This document shows, piece by piece, positions 1-10,284 of a DNA stretch of 51,756 nucleotides (its first letter is position 1; each line of letters opens with the position of its first letter). The stretch is taken from contig PANS01000032.1 of NCBI GenBank assembly GCA_002708415.1, forward strand, positions 1 to 51,756. Direction: 5' to 3'. The DNA is from Micavibrio sp. (GTDB lineage: Bacteria; Pseudomonadota; Alphaproteobacteria; Micavibrionales; Micavibrionaceae). A program made the position numbers and the translations under genes. The notes below the pieces were generated by a model. The model was not told the origin of the DNA and made no database searches. It saw nothing but the letters and a program-made list of their open reading frames with translations.

Positions 1-3000
1 AAAATATACTTCAAATGAAAAGTGCAGAAGTTCAAGTGCAAATTGCACCTTTGTTACAAAAGAATATTGCGGTTGATAAAGTGACTTTAATTGATCCGGT
101 TGTGACAGCAGAAATGTTTAAAGATGGAACGGGGTCATGGATGACACCGAAAATGAAGGCGGCAAAAACTGTTGTTAAAATGGCAGGCGAGAAGGGTGAG
201 CGCGTAGCCAAGCAAGCAGCAGGTAATGTTTTGGATTCGATTGCGCTTAATCGTGTTGAAATTAAAAATGGTGCCTTTGTGTTTTTTGATCATAAAAAAA
301 ATATGAAGCATGATGTTCAAAACATGAACACTGTTTTGAAAGCGCAAACCCTTAAAGGGCCTTATGCTTTTGATGGTGGCTTTTCTTATAATGAAAAGGA
401 TATTCGTGCCAATTTACAAGTGAGTGCGTTTGATCCTAATCAAGATAGTTTGTCTATAAATGGCGCTGTAAGCCTAGTTAAAGATAAGGCACAAGTTCAA
501 TATGATGGTATTGTTGCAACGAAAGCGCCTTTTGATGCGCAAGGACAAGTGAAAGTCATACTAGATAATGGCGTGCCGAATGTTATGGCACAAAAAATTT
601 CCCTAGAAGGTTTGCTGACGGCAAGTGAAGATAAAATAGCTGTTAATGATCTTATCGGTTTTCTTGGCAGTTCGCGCGCGAGTGGAAAATTTTCTATTTC
701 TAATTTTAAACAAAAAAATCCAGTGAATGTTTTTGCTGATTTAAAGTTTAATCAAGTAATTGATTTAAGCGGATTGAAAAAATCAGCGAACAAAGCGAAC
801 AATAGGTCGACAATTTCTTCATCAAATTCTACTGAAAAAAATGCGCCTTCTAAAAAAGAAAAAAGTTTTGTTCCTTCCAGCTTAACATTTCCTATGGCTG
901 TTGATGCACAAATCACATTGGATGCACCGTCGGTTAAAATGAATAATAAAACATTTGATGGCGTTTTCTTATCCGTTGTAAAGAAGGCCTCTAAAACAAC
1001 AATTACAGCAAAAGCACTCGGCCTTCCTGGTCAAGGTAAGGTGGAAGGGCGTATTGATGCATCGTTTGGATCATCTTCTGTATCACTTAAATCAGGCGCG
1101 GTAACGTACGCGGATCCGTCAGTATCGTTTGTTGCTGAAGGGAATATAGGGCAAATTGATAAGGCACTGTCTGTGTTTGCACCAAACGTTGATAAAAAGA
1201 CGGCGGGCATGTTTAAGACGGCGCAGTTTGATTTAAAAGGAACCGTTTCTCCGACCTCTGTATCATTGAAAGATAGTGTGTTAAAGCTTGATCAAACCTC
1301 AATTGGTTTGGGTGGACGCTATACACCATCAACAAATGGAGGTAGAGATAAAGCCGTTATTGATTTATCTGTTGGTGATATCGATGTTGATCGTTTGACA
1401 GGCAAGAAGGGTAACACGCCTTCAAAACCTGCCAACAAAGCCTCTGCTTTGTCATCATCCGCATCATCTGCTAAATCAGGTGGCTTAAAAGAGGCATTAA
1501 AGCCTTTGCAAGAATTTAAAATCCCTGTTGATCTTGTTTTTGATATTAGCGTGCAAAAAGCGCGCGTGAATGGCATGGACATTAGTGGTGTTCGTTTAAC
1601 AGGTGAGAGTGCAGGGAATAAGCTGACACTTAAAAATGCTTCGGTGAATAATTACCAAGGTGCAACGTTGAGTGCGAAAGGTGTGATCGTAGACCGTGCA
1701 ACGTTATCTGGTTTGGATACAACCTTGGGGTTTAAAACGAAAGACATTCAAGGCTTTGCGAAGACAATGAATCTTGATGTTTCTAAATTGCCATCAACAC
1801 TAAAATCTGTTGATGCGAACGTTTCTTTAAATGGTGCGATTGATAGTTTAACGACTGATGCTAAAATTAAGGCAATGGGCGGGCAACTTGATGTTGCAGG
1901 TTTAGTGAAAGATGCGCTCGGTACGCCGCAAATGAGTGATATGCGTGTTGGCTTAAAGCACCCAAATCTATCACAAGCAATTAAAGTTGTTGCGCCAGAT
2001 TTTAAAGGCAATGCGGGGCTGTCTCAGGCAATTAATTTTTCAACGAAAGCATCAACAGTGGGTAAAGTAATCAATCTTTCTGGTGTGAAGGCGACGCTTG
2101 GGAAAACATCTTTCACGGGAAATGTGAAGGTTGATCAAACGGGCAGCAAGCCGTCTGTTTCTGGTAAAATTCAAGCAGGAATAATTGCTCTTGATCAGTT
2201 ACTAGGTGCAAAATCTGCAAAGAAATCTTCACCTAAATCCTCTGGAAGTTCTTCTTCTTCCAGTTCATCATCGAAAGAGCGTTGGTCTAAATCAACAATC
2301 AATGTTGATTGGATGAACAATATGAATGTGAATCTAGACCTGTCGGCAAATGCTATTAACTATGGGGCATGGAATTTTGTGAAGCCTTCAACGACACTTA
2401 AAGTGCAAAACGGAACATTGAATGTGACAGGATTAAAGGCAGGTGTTTTTGGCGGACAAGCAACGTTAAATACAAAAGTGAAAGCGCCAGCACAATCCGG
2501 CGGCGCTTTATCTTTAAATGTAGATAGTGCGATGAATGGTGTTTCGTTAGAAGCACTTGCTTATGCTTTAAGTAAATCTAAAAAACTGCAAAGTTCAGGA
2601 ACCGTTTCTTTTAACTTTGATGTGGCTTCAAACGGCGCGAGTGCTTATACGCTTGTTAACGCATTAAATGGTAAGGCAATCCTTGATGGTAGGGACGTTG
2701 TTTTGAAAGGCTTTGATTTGAATAAAATGGCGCGAGGGCTTGCTGTTGAAGAAAAGCTTGCCGATTCAGTTAATAGTCTTGTGAGCGGCGCAACCAGTGG
2801 CGGTCAAACACAGTTTGATACGATTAAAGGTGATTATAAAATTGATAAAGGGGTCGTGAAAATCAATTCTATGGTCATGGAAAGTGATGTCTCACAAATT
2901 GATTCAACCGGTTATGTCAGTCTTCCAGAATGGAATATTAATACCGATCATAAAATTACGTTGAAAGAGATCACGGATTTGGAACCATTTAGTGTGAAGA

Positions 3001-3344
3001 TAAAAGGGCCGCTTGATAATCCATCAAACACATTTGGTAAGAATATTTTAGAAGATTATTTAGGAGCAAAATTGAAACGTAAATTGGCGAAAGAATTACC
3101 GGATATTTTAGGTGGTGATGTGTCGGATACTCTTGAAGGTTTAGGGATATTGCCTAAAGCACAAAAGAAAATACCTAGACAGGAACCAACAAATGATAAT
3201 ATTCCGCCAGCGCAAAAACAGGAAGTTGCACCACAGAAGACGGCGCCAAAGAAAATTGAAAAACCTGAAGACGCATTAAAGGAATTATTGAATAGTGATA
3301 ACCCTGAAGATGCTGTCGGCAATGTTTTAAGAGGGTTGTTTTAA
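1..3344 (+). CDS. AsmA family protein, 5' end truncated by window start
   Basis: Frame is open to the window edge; long AsmA-like protein with C-terminal AsmA_2-type region (LNGKAILDGRDVVLKGFDLNKMARGL...TQFDTIKGDYKIDKGVVKI); Ser-rich linkers. Confidence 0.8.
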   Translation, partial: NILQMKSAEVQVQIAPLLQKNIAVDKVTLIDPVVTAEMFKDGTGSWMTPKMKAAKTVVKMAGEKGERVAKQAAGNVLDSIALNRVEIKNGAFVFFDHKKNMKHDVQNMNTVLKAQTLKGPYAFDGGFSYNEKDIRANLQVSAFDPNQDSLSINGAVSLVKDKAQVQYDGIVATKAPFDAQGQVKVILDNGVPNVMAQKISLEGLLTASEDKIAVNDLIGFLGSSRASGKFSISNFKQKNPVNVFADLKFNQVIDLSGLKKSANKANNRSTISSSNSTEKNAPSKKEKSFVPSSLTFPMAVDAQITLDAPSVKMNNKTFDGVFLSVVKKASKTTITAKALGLPGQGKVEGRIDASFGSSSVSLKSGAVTYADPSVSFVAEGNIGQIDKALSVFAPNVDKKTAGMFKTAQFDLKGTVSPTSVSLKDSVLKLDQTSIGLGGRYTPSTNGGRDKAVIDLSVGDIDVDRLTGKKGNTPSKPANKASALSSSASSAKSGGLKEALKPLQEFKIPVDLVFDISVQKARVNGMDISGVRLTGESAGNKLTLKNASVNNYQGATLSAKGVIVDRATLSGLDTTLGFKTKDIQGFAKTMNLDVSKLPSTLKSVDANVSLNGAIDSLTTDAKIKAMGGQLDVAGLVKDALGTPQMSDMRVGLKHPNLSQAIKVVAPDFKGNAGLSQAINFSTKASTVGKVINLSGVKATLGKTSFTGNVKVDQTGSKPSVSGKIQAGIIALDQLLGAKSAKKSSPKSSGSSSSSSSSSKERWSKSTINVDWMNNMNVNLDLSANAINYGAWNFVKPSTTLKVQNGTLNVTGLKAGVFGGQATLNTKVKAPAQSGGALSLNVDSAMNGVSLEALAYALSKSKKLQSSGTVSFNFDVASNGASAYTLVNALNGKAILDGRDVVLKGFDLNKMARGLAVEEKLADSVNSLVSGATSGGQTQFDTIKGDYKIDKGVVKINSMVMESDVSQIDSTGYVSLPEWNINTDHKITLKEITDLEPFSVKIKGPLDNPSNTFGKNILEDYLGAKLKRKLAKELPDILGGDVSDTLEGLGILPKAQKKIPRQEPTNDNIPPAQKQEVAPQKTAPKKIEKPEDALKELLNSDNPEDAVGNVLRGLF

Positions 3345-3584
3345 GCTCTCCAAAACATAAAGCCGAATAGCGCTGGATAGGTTGACGCTCTCGCCACCGA
3401 CACGGGCGTCATCAAGTTTTGTGACGAGCTTATTGATTGATGTGCCTTTCTCATCGGCAATCGCTTTAAAAGCATCCCAGAAGGGTTTTTCGATGGACAC
3501 GCTGCTTGCGTGCCCAGCGATAGTTACCGAGCGTTTGACGATCGGGGCGTCAAGTATTTCTGAGAGTTCGCGTTCTTTAATCAC
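3327..3584 (-). CDS. Ribbon-helix-helix (RHH_4-type) domain protein
   Basis: [42 protein letters not shown] motif; follows and overlaps the end of fumC, as often seen in alphaproteobacteria. Confidence 0.75.
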   Translation of the reverse strand: MIKERELSEILDAPIVKRSVTIAGHASSVSIEKPFWDAFKAIADEKGTSINKLVTKLDDARVGGESVNLSSAIRLYVLESLKQPS

Positions 3585-4992
3585 GCGGCTTAATCATATC
3601 AAGTGGATTGATCCACTCGTCATATTGTTCTGCCGTTAAAAGGCCAAGATTAACGCCTTCTTCTTTTAACGTTGTACCGTTCGCGTAGGCGGTCTTGGCG
3701 ATCTTTGCGGCGTTGTCGTACCCAATATGTGGGTTTAATGCCGTAACAAGCATCAGAGAGTTTTCCATGAGCGCTGTGATACGCTTTTCATCTGCCTCGA
3801 TCCCAACAACACAGTTTTTGGTAAAGCTCACAGACGCATCCGCAATAAGTTGAATTGATTGTAGAACATTATAAATTATAACCGGTTTAAAGACGTTCAA
3901 TTCAAAATGTCCTTGCGAGCCAGCAACGGTCACAGTGGTGTGATTACCCATGACTTGCGCGCAAACCATTGTCAGCGCTTCACACTGTGTCGGGTTTACT
4001 TTACCAGGCATGATTGATGAGCCGGGCTCGTTCGCAGGAAGGATGATCTCACCAATACCTGAACGTGGGCCAGAGCCAAGCAAGCGAATGTCATTGGCGA
4101 TCTTCATCAGAGAGGCGGCAAGCACGTTCATTGCGCCAGAAATTTCAATCATTGCATCATGAGCGGCGAGGGCTTCGAATTTATTATCGGCGGTTTCAAA
4201 ATCAAGGCCAGTAATCTCTGAGACAGTTTTCGCAAACTCAACGTCAAAACCAGCTTTACAGTTAATCCCAGTCCCTACGGCTGTTCCACCTTGGGCAAGC
4301 TGCATAAGGCGCGGCATGCAGGCTTCAATACGGGCGAGGCCATATTCGATTTGCTTGGCGTAGCCAGAGAACTCTTGACCTAATGTGAGCGGCGTTGCGT
4401 CCTGAAGGTGTGTACGGCCATTCTTGACGATTTTAGAGAATGCTTGCGCCTTGGTATCAAGCGCGCTGTGAAGCTCCTCTAACGCTGGCATAAGCGCGTG
4501 ATGAACTTGTTCGGCTGCAGCAATATGCATGACCGTCGGGAAGGTATCATTCGATGATTGTCCCATATTTACATGATCGTTGGGGTGAATCGGCTCTTTA
4601 CCGCCGCGTGTCCCCGTAAGAACTTCGTTCGCACGACCCGCAATCACTTCATTAGCGTTCATGTTACTTTGTGTACCAGAACCCGTTTGCCAAACGCTAA
4701 GCGGGAACTGATCTTTGAGCGTACCATCAATCACTTCATCGGCGGCATTGACGAGCGGCGTGCCGATTTTCGCATCCATAATGCCGAGCGCCATGTTTGA
4801 CAGAGCGGCAGCCTTCTTTTGAATCCCTAATGCACGCACGAGGGCGGCCGGCATCTTTTCTGTACCAATATTAAAGTTCTGTAAGCTACGTTGTGTCTGT
4901 GCGCCATAATAGGTATCTAAAGGTACTTCAACTTCACCAAGTGAGTCTGTTTCGATACGTACTTCTTGTTCTTTAGCGGCGGTTTTAGTCAT
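3577..4992 (-). CDS. fumC: Class II fumarate hydratase
   Basis: [16 protein letters not shown] signature; [15 protein letters not shown]; 471 aa full length. Confidence 0.97.
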   Translation of the reverse strand: MTKTAAKEQEVRIETDSLGEVEVPLDTYYGAQTQRSLQNFNIGTEKMPAALVRALGIQKKAAALSNMALGIMDAKIGTPLVNAADEVIDGTLKDQFPLSVWQTGSGTQSNMNANEVIAGRANEVLTGTRGGKEPIHPNDHVNMGQSSNDTFPTVMHIAAAEQVHHALMPALEELHSALDTKAQAFSKIVKNGRTHLQDATPLTLGQEFSGYAKQIEYGLARIEACMPRLMQLAQGGTAVGTGINCKAGFDVEFAKTVSEITGLDFETADNKFEALAAHDAMIEISGAMNVLAASLMKIANDIRLLGSGPRSGIGEIILPANEPGSSIMPGKVNPTQCEALTMVCAQVMGNHTTVTVAGSQGHFELNVFKPVIIYNVLQSIQLIADASVSFTKNCVVGIEADEKRITALMENSLMLVTALNPHIGYDNAAKIAKTAYANGTTLKEEGVNLGLLTAEQYDEWINPLDMIKPRD

Positions 4993-5177
4993 GTTTCCCT
5001 CTGGAATCTCTAAGTTATGATGGGGTTAGATTATAGATTGGCGTGCAGGAGTCTAGAGAGATTTTTGTTGACATAATGCTGAATGTTAGCTATTTCCATA
5101 CTATGTTTAAAAATATTAAAAGATTAAAGTGCTTACCAGGCTTTTTGGGCGATATAGTCTATAAAACAAGGACTAAA

Positions 5178-6401
5178 ATGGTTGTGACTGTTTTAGATGA
5201 AACAGTTGTAGTAAATGACTATATTCCAGCTATTCAAGATGAAATAAGAGAGTATAGGCAATCGAAAGCGATGGGTAATAATATGGGAAGCCATTTTAAT
5301 CCATCAGCCAATCCAATTATATTGAAGAGTGAAGACCTTGGTGACTTATCAAATGCTGAGGTTACAGATGCGCTAGACCATAAATTAGTAAGCATTCTTG
5401 AAATGAGCGGTGATCAACCCATTTTAATTGTATGCGACAGTAAGAATTCTTTTGCTTATATTTCAGAACGTTTAGGCGTGGGCCGCAGAGAGCAAATAAG
5501 CCTAGCAGAAGATGTTGTGGCTACTACTAAATCTATAGGAGACGCGCATAAGGTTATTGATGAGATTAAAGGTGGGAAAGCAACGTTTATTAGTATCCCT
5601 CATCCGGATGCAGATAAAAAAATGTATGAGCATTTTGATTTAGTTTGCGATTTAATCTATAAAGCTAAAAAATTTCAGTGTGGTCGCTTAACGCTTGATC
5701 AACATCATTCTATTCCCCCAGAAATAGCTCTAAGAAACTTACGCCTTCCTTACGAAACCTGTTTTTTTGAATTTGAAATTGAAGTTCTGACACATGAGAA
5801 CCCTCTTCTTCCTCAAAGGATGAAAGCGTATATGGTGGCAACAACACAGGATGTTAATGGCGTTGATACATATTCAGCATATCATTTTATACGAAAAAAT
5901 AATGGGAAACTCTCTTTAGAGGACAGTTTTATGCACTGGCATTATGATGAGAGGGGGATTCCTGTTTTTGGCGTACAAAATATAACGGGAGTGTCATATT
6001 CGGAAGAAAATACACAGAGAAATGCTCAGGTCAACATGTCTCGCTTATGTTATTTGCTGCCTACTATCAATGCTTTAACAACGAAGATAGTCGCTCATGA
6101 ACCTAAAGCAAAAAGATTGCAGTACGGTTCGGGGAAGAGAGCACCTCATTTTACTTATTATTCTTATACTGAGGCTAATGTAGAGAAGGGAACCATCGTC
6201 GACCTGGGGTATGATTATGATCGATTTACGCAAGGCGTGGATAGAAAATCTCCATTGGCTCATGAACGGATAGGGCATTGGAGGCAAATGGAATCGTCTT
6301 TTTTTACTCAAGCACGTGGAAAGACAATATGGATTGCCCCAACTTTAGTCGGGCAGGCTCAAGATGGGGCGAGGGGGCGAGGGCTAAAGTTGAAAAAGTA
6401 G
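5178..6401 (+). CDS. Hypothetical protein with phage/AcrVA2-like C-terminal motif
   Basis: ORF runs 5043-6401. The best start is ATG 5178, preceded by an AGGA-like SD (aaggactaaaATG). C-terminus: LAHERIGHWRQMESSFFTQARGKTIWIAPTLVGQAQDG. Confidence 0.7.
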   Translation: MVVTVLDETVVVNDYIPAIQDEIREYRQSKAMGNNMGSHFNPSANPIILKSEDLGDLSNAEVTDALDHKLVSILEMSGDQPILIVCDSKNSFAYISERLGVGRREQISLAEDVVATTKSIGDAHKVIDEIKGGKATFISIPHPDADKKMYEHFDLVCDLIYKAKKFQCGRLTLDQHHSIPPEIALRNLRLPYETCFFEFEIEVLTHENPLLPQRMKAYMVATTQDVNGVDTYSAYHFIRKNNGKLSLEDSFMHWHYDERGIPVFGVQNITGVSYSEENTQRNAQVNMSRLCYLLPTINALTTKIVAHEPKAKRLQYGSGKRAPHFTYYSYTEANVEKGTIVDLGYDYDRFTQGVDRKSPLAHERIGHWRQMESSFFTQARGKTIWIAPTLVGQAQDGARGRGLKLKK

Positions 6402-6403
6402 TT

Positions 6404-7471
6404 TTAAAACTTCTTAATGAGCGTTACATGGCCCATTTTACGTCCCTTACGGCTTTCGGTTTTGCCGTATAGATGAATATGGGCATTATCTTGTTCCAGA
6501 TACATAGGGATATCATTTACATCATCGCCAACAAGGTTAATCATTTCGGCTTTTGCAAAGGCGTCAGTTGATCCCAAAGGTAAGCCACAAACAGCGCGCA
6601 CGTGGTTCTCAAACTGAGAGGCGTGGCACGCTTCTATTGTCCAATGACCGCTATTATGGGTGCGTGGCGCAATTTCATTAGCAATGAGTGATCCGTCTTT
6701 CATAACAAATAGCTCTAATGTGAGAACACCGACAAGCTCAATTTCTTCCGCCACTTTATACGCTAGTTTCGAAGCGCTACTTTGTATCTTTTCGCCTATG
6801 TTGGCAGGTGCTGTTGTTTTCCACAGGATGTGATTTTTATGCTCATTTATACCGATAGGGTATGTTTTTACCGTTCCTTTAATGTCGCGAGCCACAATTA
6901 CGGAAATTTCATAGTCGAAATCCATGACGCCTTCGATAACAGCCTCATCTGTTTCTAAGCTGTTCCATGACTCCATAATATTACTGTTATCTCTATGAAA
7001 TACTTGACCTTTTCCATCATAACCGAAACGCGTCGTCTTAATTATGCATTTTTGGGTCTGCCACTTTTCAAGTGTTACTTTAATGTCTTCGGGCTTATAG
7101 CAAGGCGCCCAAGGAGCTGTTTTAATGCCAATATCGTTCAAAAATTGCTTTTCTTTCAAGCGGTTCTGAGAAATTTCAAGTAATCTATGATCTGGGTATA
7201 CAGGTTTAGATTTTTGAAGAAATTCTATGGTTTTAAGTGGGATATTCTCAAATTCATAAGTTATAACATCACATTGATCGCTAAGTTCTTGTAATGCTTG
7301 CTTATCTTCATAATCAGCGCAGATAAAATTCGTGCTTATAAGGCTAGCGGGGCAGCCTTTTTCAGGGCAAAGGATAATGGTGTTGATCCCTAAACGCGCC
7401 GCAGCGAGAGCTGACATACGTCCTAATTGCCCGCCGCCTAAGATTCCAAGTGTTTGTATTTTCATCTTCAT
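6404..7471 (-). CDS. purK: 5-(carboxyamino)imidazole ribonucleotide synthase
   Basis: GILGGGQLGRMSALAAARLG start; ATP-grasp; EIAPRTHNSGHWTIEAC. Confidence 0.96.
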   Translation of the reverse strand: MKMKIQTLGILGGGQLGRMSALAAARLGINTIILCPEKGCPASLISTNFICADYEDKQALQELSDQCDVITYEFENIPLKTIEFLQKSKPVYPDHRLLEISQNRLKEKQFLNDIGIKTAPWAPCYKPEDIKVTLEKWQTQKCIIKTTRFGYDGKGQVFHRDNSNIMESWNSLETDEAVIEGVMDFDYEISVIVARDIKGTVKTYPIGINEHKNHILWKTTAPANIGEKIQSSASKLAYKVAEEIELVGVLTLELFVMKDGSLIANEIAPRTHNSGHWTIEACHASQFENHVRAVCGLPLGSTDAFAKAEMINLVGDDVNDIPMYLEQDNAHIHLYGKTESRKGRKMGHVTLIKKF

Positions 7472-7577
7472 AACAATAGGTTATGCCGTGCTCTTTATCG
7501 TTAAGCAAGGGGTATTTTTTGCAAGAAATCATGCAAAAACCATAGTTTTCTTATGGTAATTCGATGATGGCAGTTTG

Positions 7578-8075
7578 TTAATCTTTTGGTTCTTCGGCAA
7601 CGGATGCTGTTTGCGCGGCGCGATAAGTTTCTAAACGCTCCATAAGAGAATCGTCAGTCGTTGCAAGTATTGATGCGGCTAAGAGACCAGCATTCGTCGC
7701 TCCGGCCTCTCCGATGGCGAGCGTGCCAACAGGAACGCCGCCTGGCATCTGTGCGATAGAAAGTAGGCTGTCCATACCTTTAAGCGCTTTACTCTTTACG
7801 GGAACGCCTAAAACGGGAAGCGGCGTCATAGCGGCAACCATGCCCGGTAAGTGGGCAGCACCACCAGCGCCAGCGATGATAACTTTTAATCCGCGGTCTT
7901 TTGCTGTTGTCGCATATTGTGTCATGCGCTCGGGTGTTCTGTGAGCTGAAACGATTTTGACTTCATGTGCTACATTAAGTTCGTGCAAAATGTTATGTGC
8001 TTTACTCATAGTTTCCCAATCTGATTGGGAGCCCATGATGATACCTACGATAGGGTCTTGATCCGAATGTGTCAT
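7578..8075 (-). CDS. purE: 5-(carboxyamino)imidazole ribonucleotide mutase
   Basis: [48 protein letters not shown]; adjacent to purK. Confidence 0.97.
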   Translation of the reverse strand: MTHSDQDPIVGIIMGSQSDWETMSKAHNILHELNVAHEVKIVSAHRTPERMTQYATTAKDRGLKVIIAGAGGAAHLPGMVAAMTPLPVLGVPVKSKALKGMDSLLSIAQMPGGVPVGTLAIGEAGATNAGLLAASILATTDDSLMERLETYRAAQTASVAEEPKD

Positions 8076-8134
8076 GGTTCAGAGAATCCCTTATTTAATG
8101 TTAAAAAGCAAGAAGGAAATATATCGGAAGAGTC

Positions 8135-8335
8135 TTAAGCTATAATATCAGGAAGAAGATCGCTGCGTATACGTTGAATCAGATCCTTTAAATGTAACTT
8201 TTTCTTTTGCAAACGTTTGATTTGCAAGAAGTCTACAGGGGGGGTCTCTCTTAGACGGTCAATTACGTCATCAAGATCTTTATGCTCGCGTTCTAAATCT
8301 GCAAGCCGTTCTTCGAGGTCACTTATATCTTCCAT
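8135..8335 (-). CDS. DUF465 (YdcH-like) family protein
   Basis: Small coiled-coil protein ending QIKRLQKKKLHLKDLIQRI. Confidence 0.8.
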   Translation of the reverse strand: MEDISDLEERLADLEREHKDLDDVIDRLRETPPVDFLQIKRLQKKKLHLKDLIQRIRSDLLPDIIA

Positions 8336-8571
8336 TGAAATTTTAGAAACACACCTTAAGTTATTAGGATTGTTTATAATATCAGAAAAATACTATTTTT
8401 GGTACTAGAAAATAATGCTTATTTTGAATTCAAGTGACCCGTTTTTACTTTATCTTATTTAAAGTGTTCTGCTTGGTAGGAAATCCTTTGGCAAGAGCGC
8501 AGTAATGAGATAAAACTTATTTTCTATTTATTGGCCAGTTGGTCGTCTGTTTCGAAAATGTAAGGATTAAA

Positions 8572-9648
8572 ATGTCTAAAAAAATAGGAATTCTAACAAG
8601 TGGTGGTGATTGCGCTGGCCTTAATGCGGTTATTCGCGCAGTTGTTCATAGCGCGGATCAAAAAGGATGGGAAGTTATCGGTATTTTGGACGGTACGGCA
8701 GGTCTTTTGAAAGAAGAGCCAGATGCGCGTAAGCTAACATCACGTGAGTTTGATGGAACGGTGATGCGTATGGGCGGTACGATCCTTGGGACAACAAATA
8801 AGGGGGATCCATTCCATTTTCCTATGCCAGATGGCACATTTAAAGATCGTACGGGTGAAATTATTGCCAATTATAAGAAGCTCGGTCTTGATGCTGTTGT
8901 TGGTATTGGTGGCGATGGATCGCATGCGATTTTGCGTAAATTGGCGCAGGTTGGCGGCGTGCCGATGGTCGGTATTCCAAAGACGATTGATAATGATATT
9001 GGTGAAACAGAAAATTCGGTAGGCTTTGATACGGCTGTTTCTGTTGCGACAGAGGCGCTTGATCGTTTGCAGCCGACTGCAGCTAGCCATGATCGCGTGA
9101 TGATTTTGGAAGTGATGGGTCGTGATGCAGGGCATATCGCTTTGGCCACGGGGATTGCCGGCGGTGCGGATGTGATTTTAGTGCCAGAGATTGGTTACGA
9201 TTTAGAAAAAATCGCTGAAAAAATTCAAAAAGTTAAAGCGGGTGGACGTAACTTTGCTCTTGTTGTTGTTTCTGAAGCCGTGAAAAAACCAGACGGAGAG
9301 CCTTTCTGGGTAACACATGCTGATGGTCAAAAACGTTATGGTGGTATTGGTAATTATTTAGGAGAACAGATTGCTAAAATCACAGGGTCGGAAGCGCGCG
9401 TTACGGTTTTAGGTCATGTTCAGCGTGGCGCGCAGCCGACTTATAATGATCGCTTGCTTGCCTCTGCATTTGGCGTGAAAGCTGTTCAGCTTATTGAGGA
9501 AGGTAAGTTTGATCGCATGGTGGCATGGAAAAACCGTGAAGTTGTTGATGTCTCCATAGAGGATGCTATCGCTGCTTATCAAGAGGTCGACCCGAATAGC
9601 ACGCTGGTTAAAACCGCGCGTGGCCTTGGTATTTCACTTGGTGATTAA
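8572..9648 (+). CDS. pfkA: 6-phosphofructokinase (group III-like)
   Basis: GILTSGGDCAGLNAVIRA; GIGGDGS; GIPKTIDNDI; GHVQRGAQPTYNDR. ATG 8572 preferred over the 8539 extension. Confidence 0.93.
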   Translation: MSKKIGILTSGGDCAGLNAVIRAVVHSADQKGWEVIGILDGTAGLLKEEPDARKLTSREFDGTVMRMGGTILGTTNKGDPFHFPMPDGTFKDRTGEIIANYKKLGLDAVVGIGGDGSHAILRKLAQVGGVPMVGIPKTIDNDIGETENSVGFDTAVSVATEALDRLQPTAASHDRVMILEVMGRDAGHIALATGIAGGADVILVPEIGYDLEKIAEKIQKVKAGGRNFALVVVSEAVKKPDGEPFWVTHADGQKRYGGIGNYLGEQIAKITGSEARVTVLGHVQRGAQPTYNDRLLASAFGVKAVQLIEEGKFDRMVAWKNREVVDVSIEDAIAAYQEVDPNSTLVKTARGLGISLGD

Positions 9649-9665
9649 ATTAGGAGGTTAGACTT

Positions 9666-10226
9666 ATGCTTTATATTCAACAATCATTAGCAGAAGACGA
9701 GAAGCTCATTCATGTAGCTAAATTTCATTGGATGTATGATGTTTTGGCGGTAATTAACTTGATTTTCTTTATTGGTCTAGCGGTCGGTGTAATGGTTCTT
9801 GCTCTTATTGTCGAGCCTATGCTTTTTGGTGGGGATAAAGCACAGAATTTAGGCTTTTTCGAGCAGTTAAAGGGCTTGCACCCTGGTGTTCTAATCGTGT
9901 CTTGCTTTGTTTTTTTGATGGGGTTATTGAAGTTTGCTCAGTTAATGATTGTTAAGGCAACAACTGAAATAGCGGTTACAAATAACCGTCTTTCTTATAA
10001 GCGCGGTCTTGTGGCGCGTTATGTTGGTGAGATCAACGTTGATCGTATTGAGGGGGTCAATGTTCTTCAGGGTATTCTTGGTCGTATGTTCGGTTATGGA
10101 CGCGTGATGGTTCGTGGAACAGGTGTGGGAGATATTCTCTTGCCGCCCATTGAGCAACCAATCCGTTTTCGTAAGGCCATTGAGGTTGCCCGTAAGAAAA
10201 ATAAAGACGGTAGTGATGGAAGCTAG
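9666..10226 (+). CDS. PH domain (bPH2/DUF304-type) membrane protein
   Basis: Two TM segments, then TNNRLSYKRGLVARYVGEINVDRIEGVNVLQGILGRMFGYGRVMVRGTG. Confidence 0.8.
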   Translation: MLYIQQSLAEDEKLIHVAKFHWMYDVLAVINLIFFIGLAVGVMVLALIVEPMLFGGDKAQNLGFFEQLKGLHPGVLIVSCFVFLMGLLKFAQLMIVKATTEIAVTNNRLSYKRGLVARYVGEINVDRIEGVNVLQGILGRMFGYGRVMVRGTGVGDILLPPIEQPIRFRKAIEVARKKNKDGSDGS

Positions 10227-10284
10227 CGTAGAAGAAATTCAAATTTTTTCAATTCAATAATCAACTCTAAGGGGTAGGAAGTCT

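Noticed and set aside
2230-2285. Ser-rich tract (SSPKSSGSSSSSSSSSKERWS) considered as a repeat array
   Set aside because: Low-complexity linker in the AsmA-family protein; not a CRISPR or structured tandem array.
6278-6472. 64-aa plus-strand ORF spanning the AcrVA2-like gene end and purK
   Set aside because: Overlaps two supported genes and has no independent evidence.
7500-7560. Weak hairpins between purE and purK (ccata-gttttct-tatgg; ttttttgca...tgcaaaaa)
   Set aside because: Stems are short and AT-rich; a terminator or attenuator cannot be supported without expression data.
8740-9149. Several overlapping ORFs inside pfkA (8740-9135 minus, 8786-9022 plus, 8871-9149 minus)
   Set aside because: All lie within the conserved PFK frame and have no independent support.
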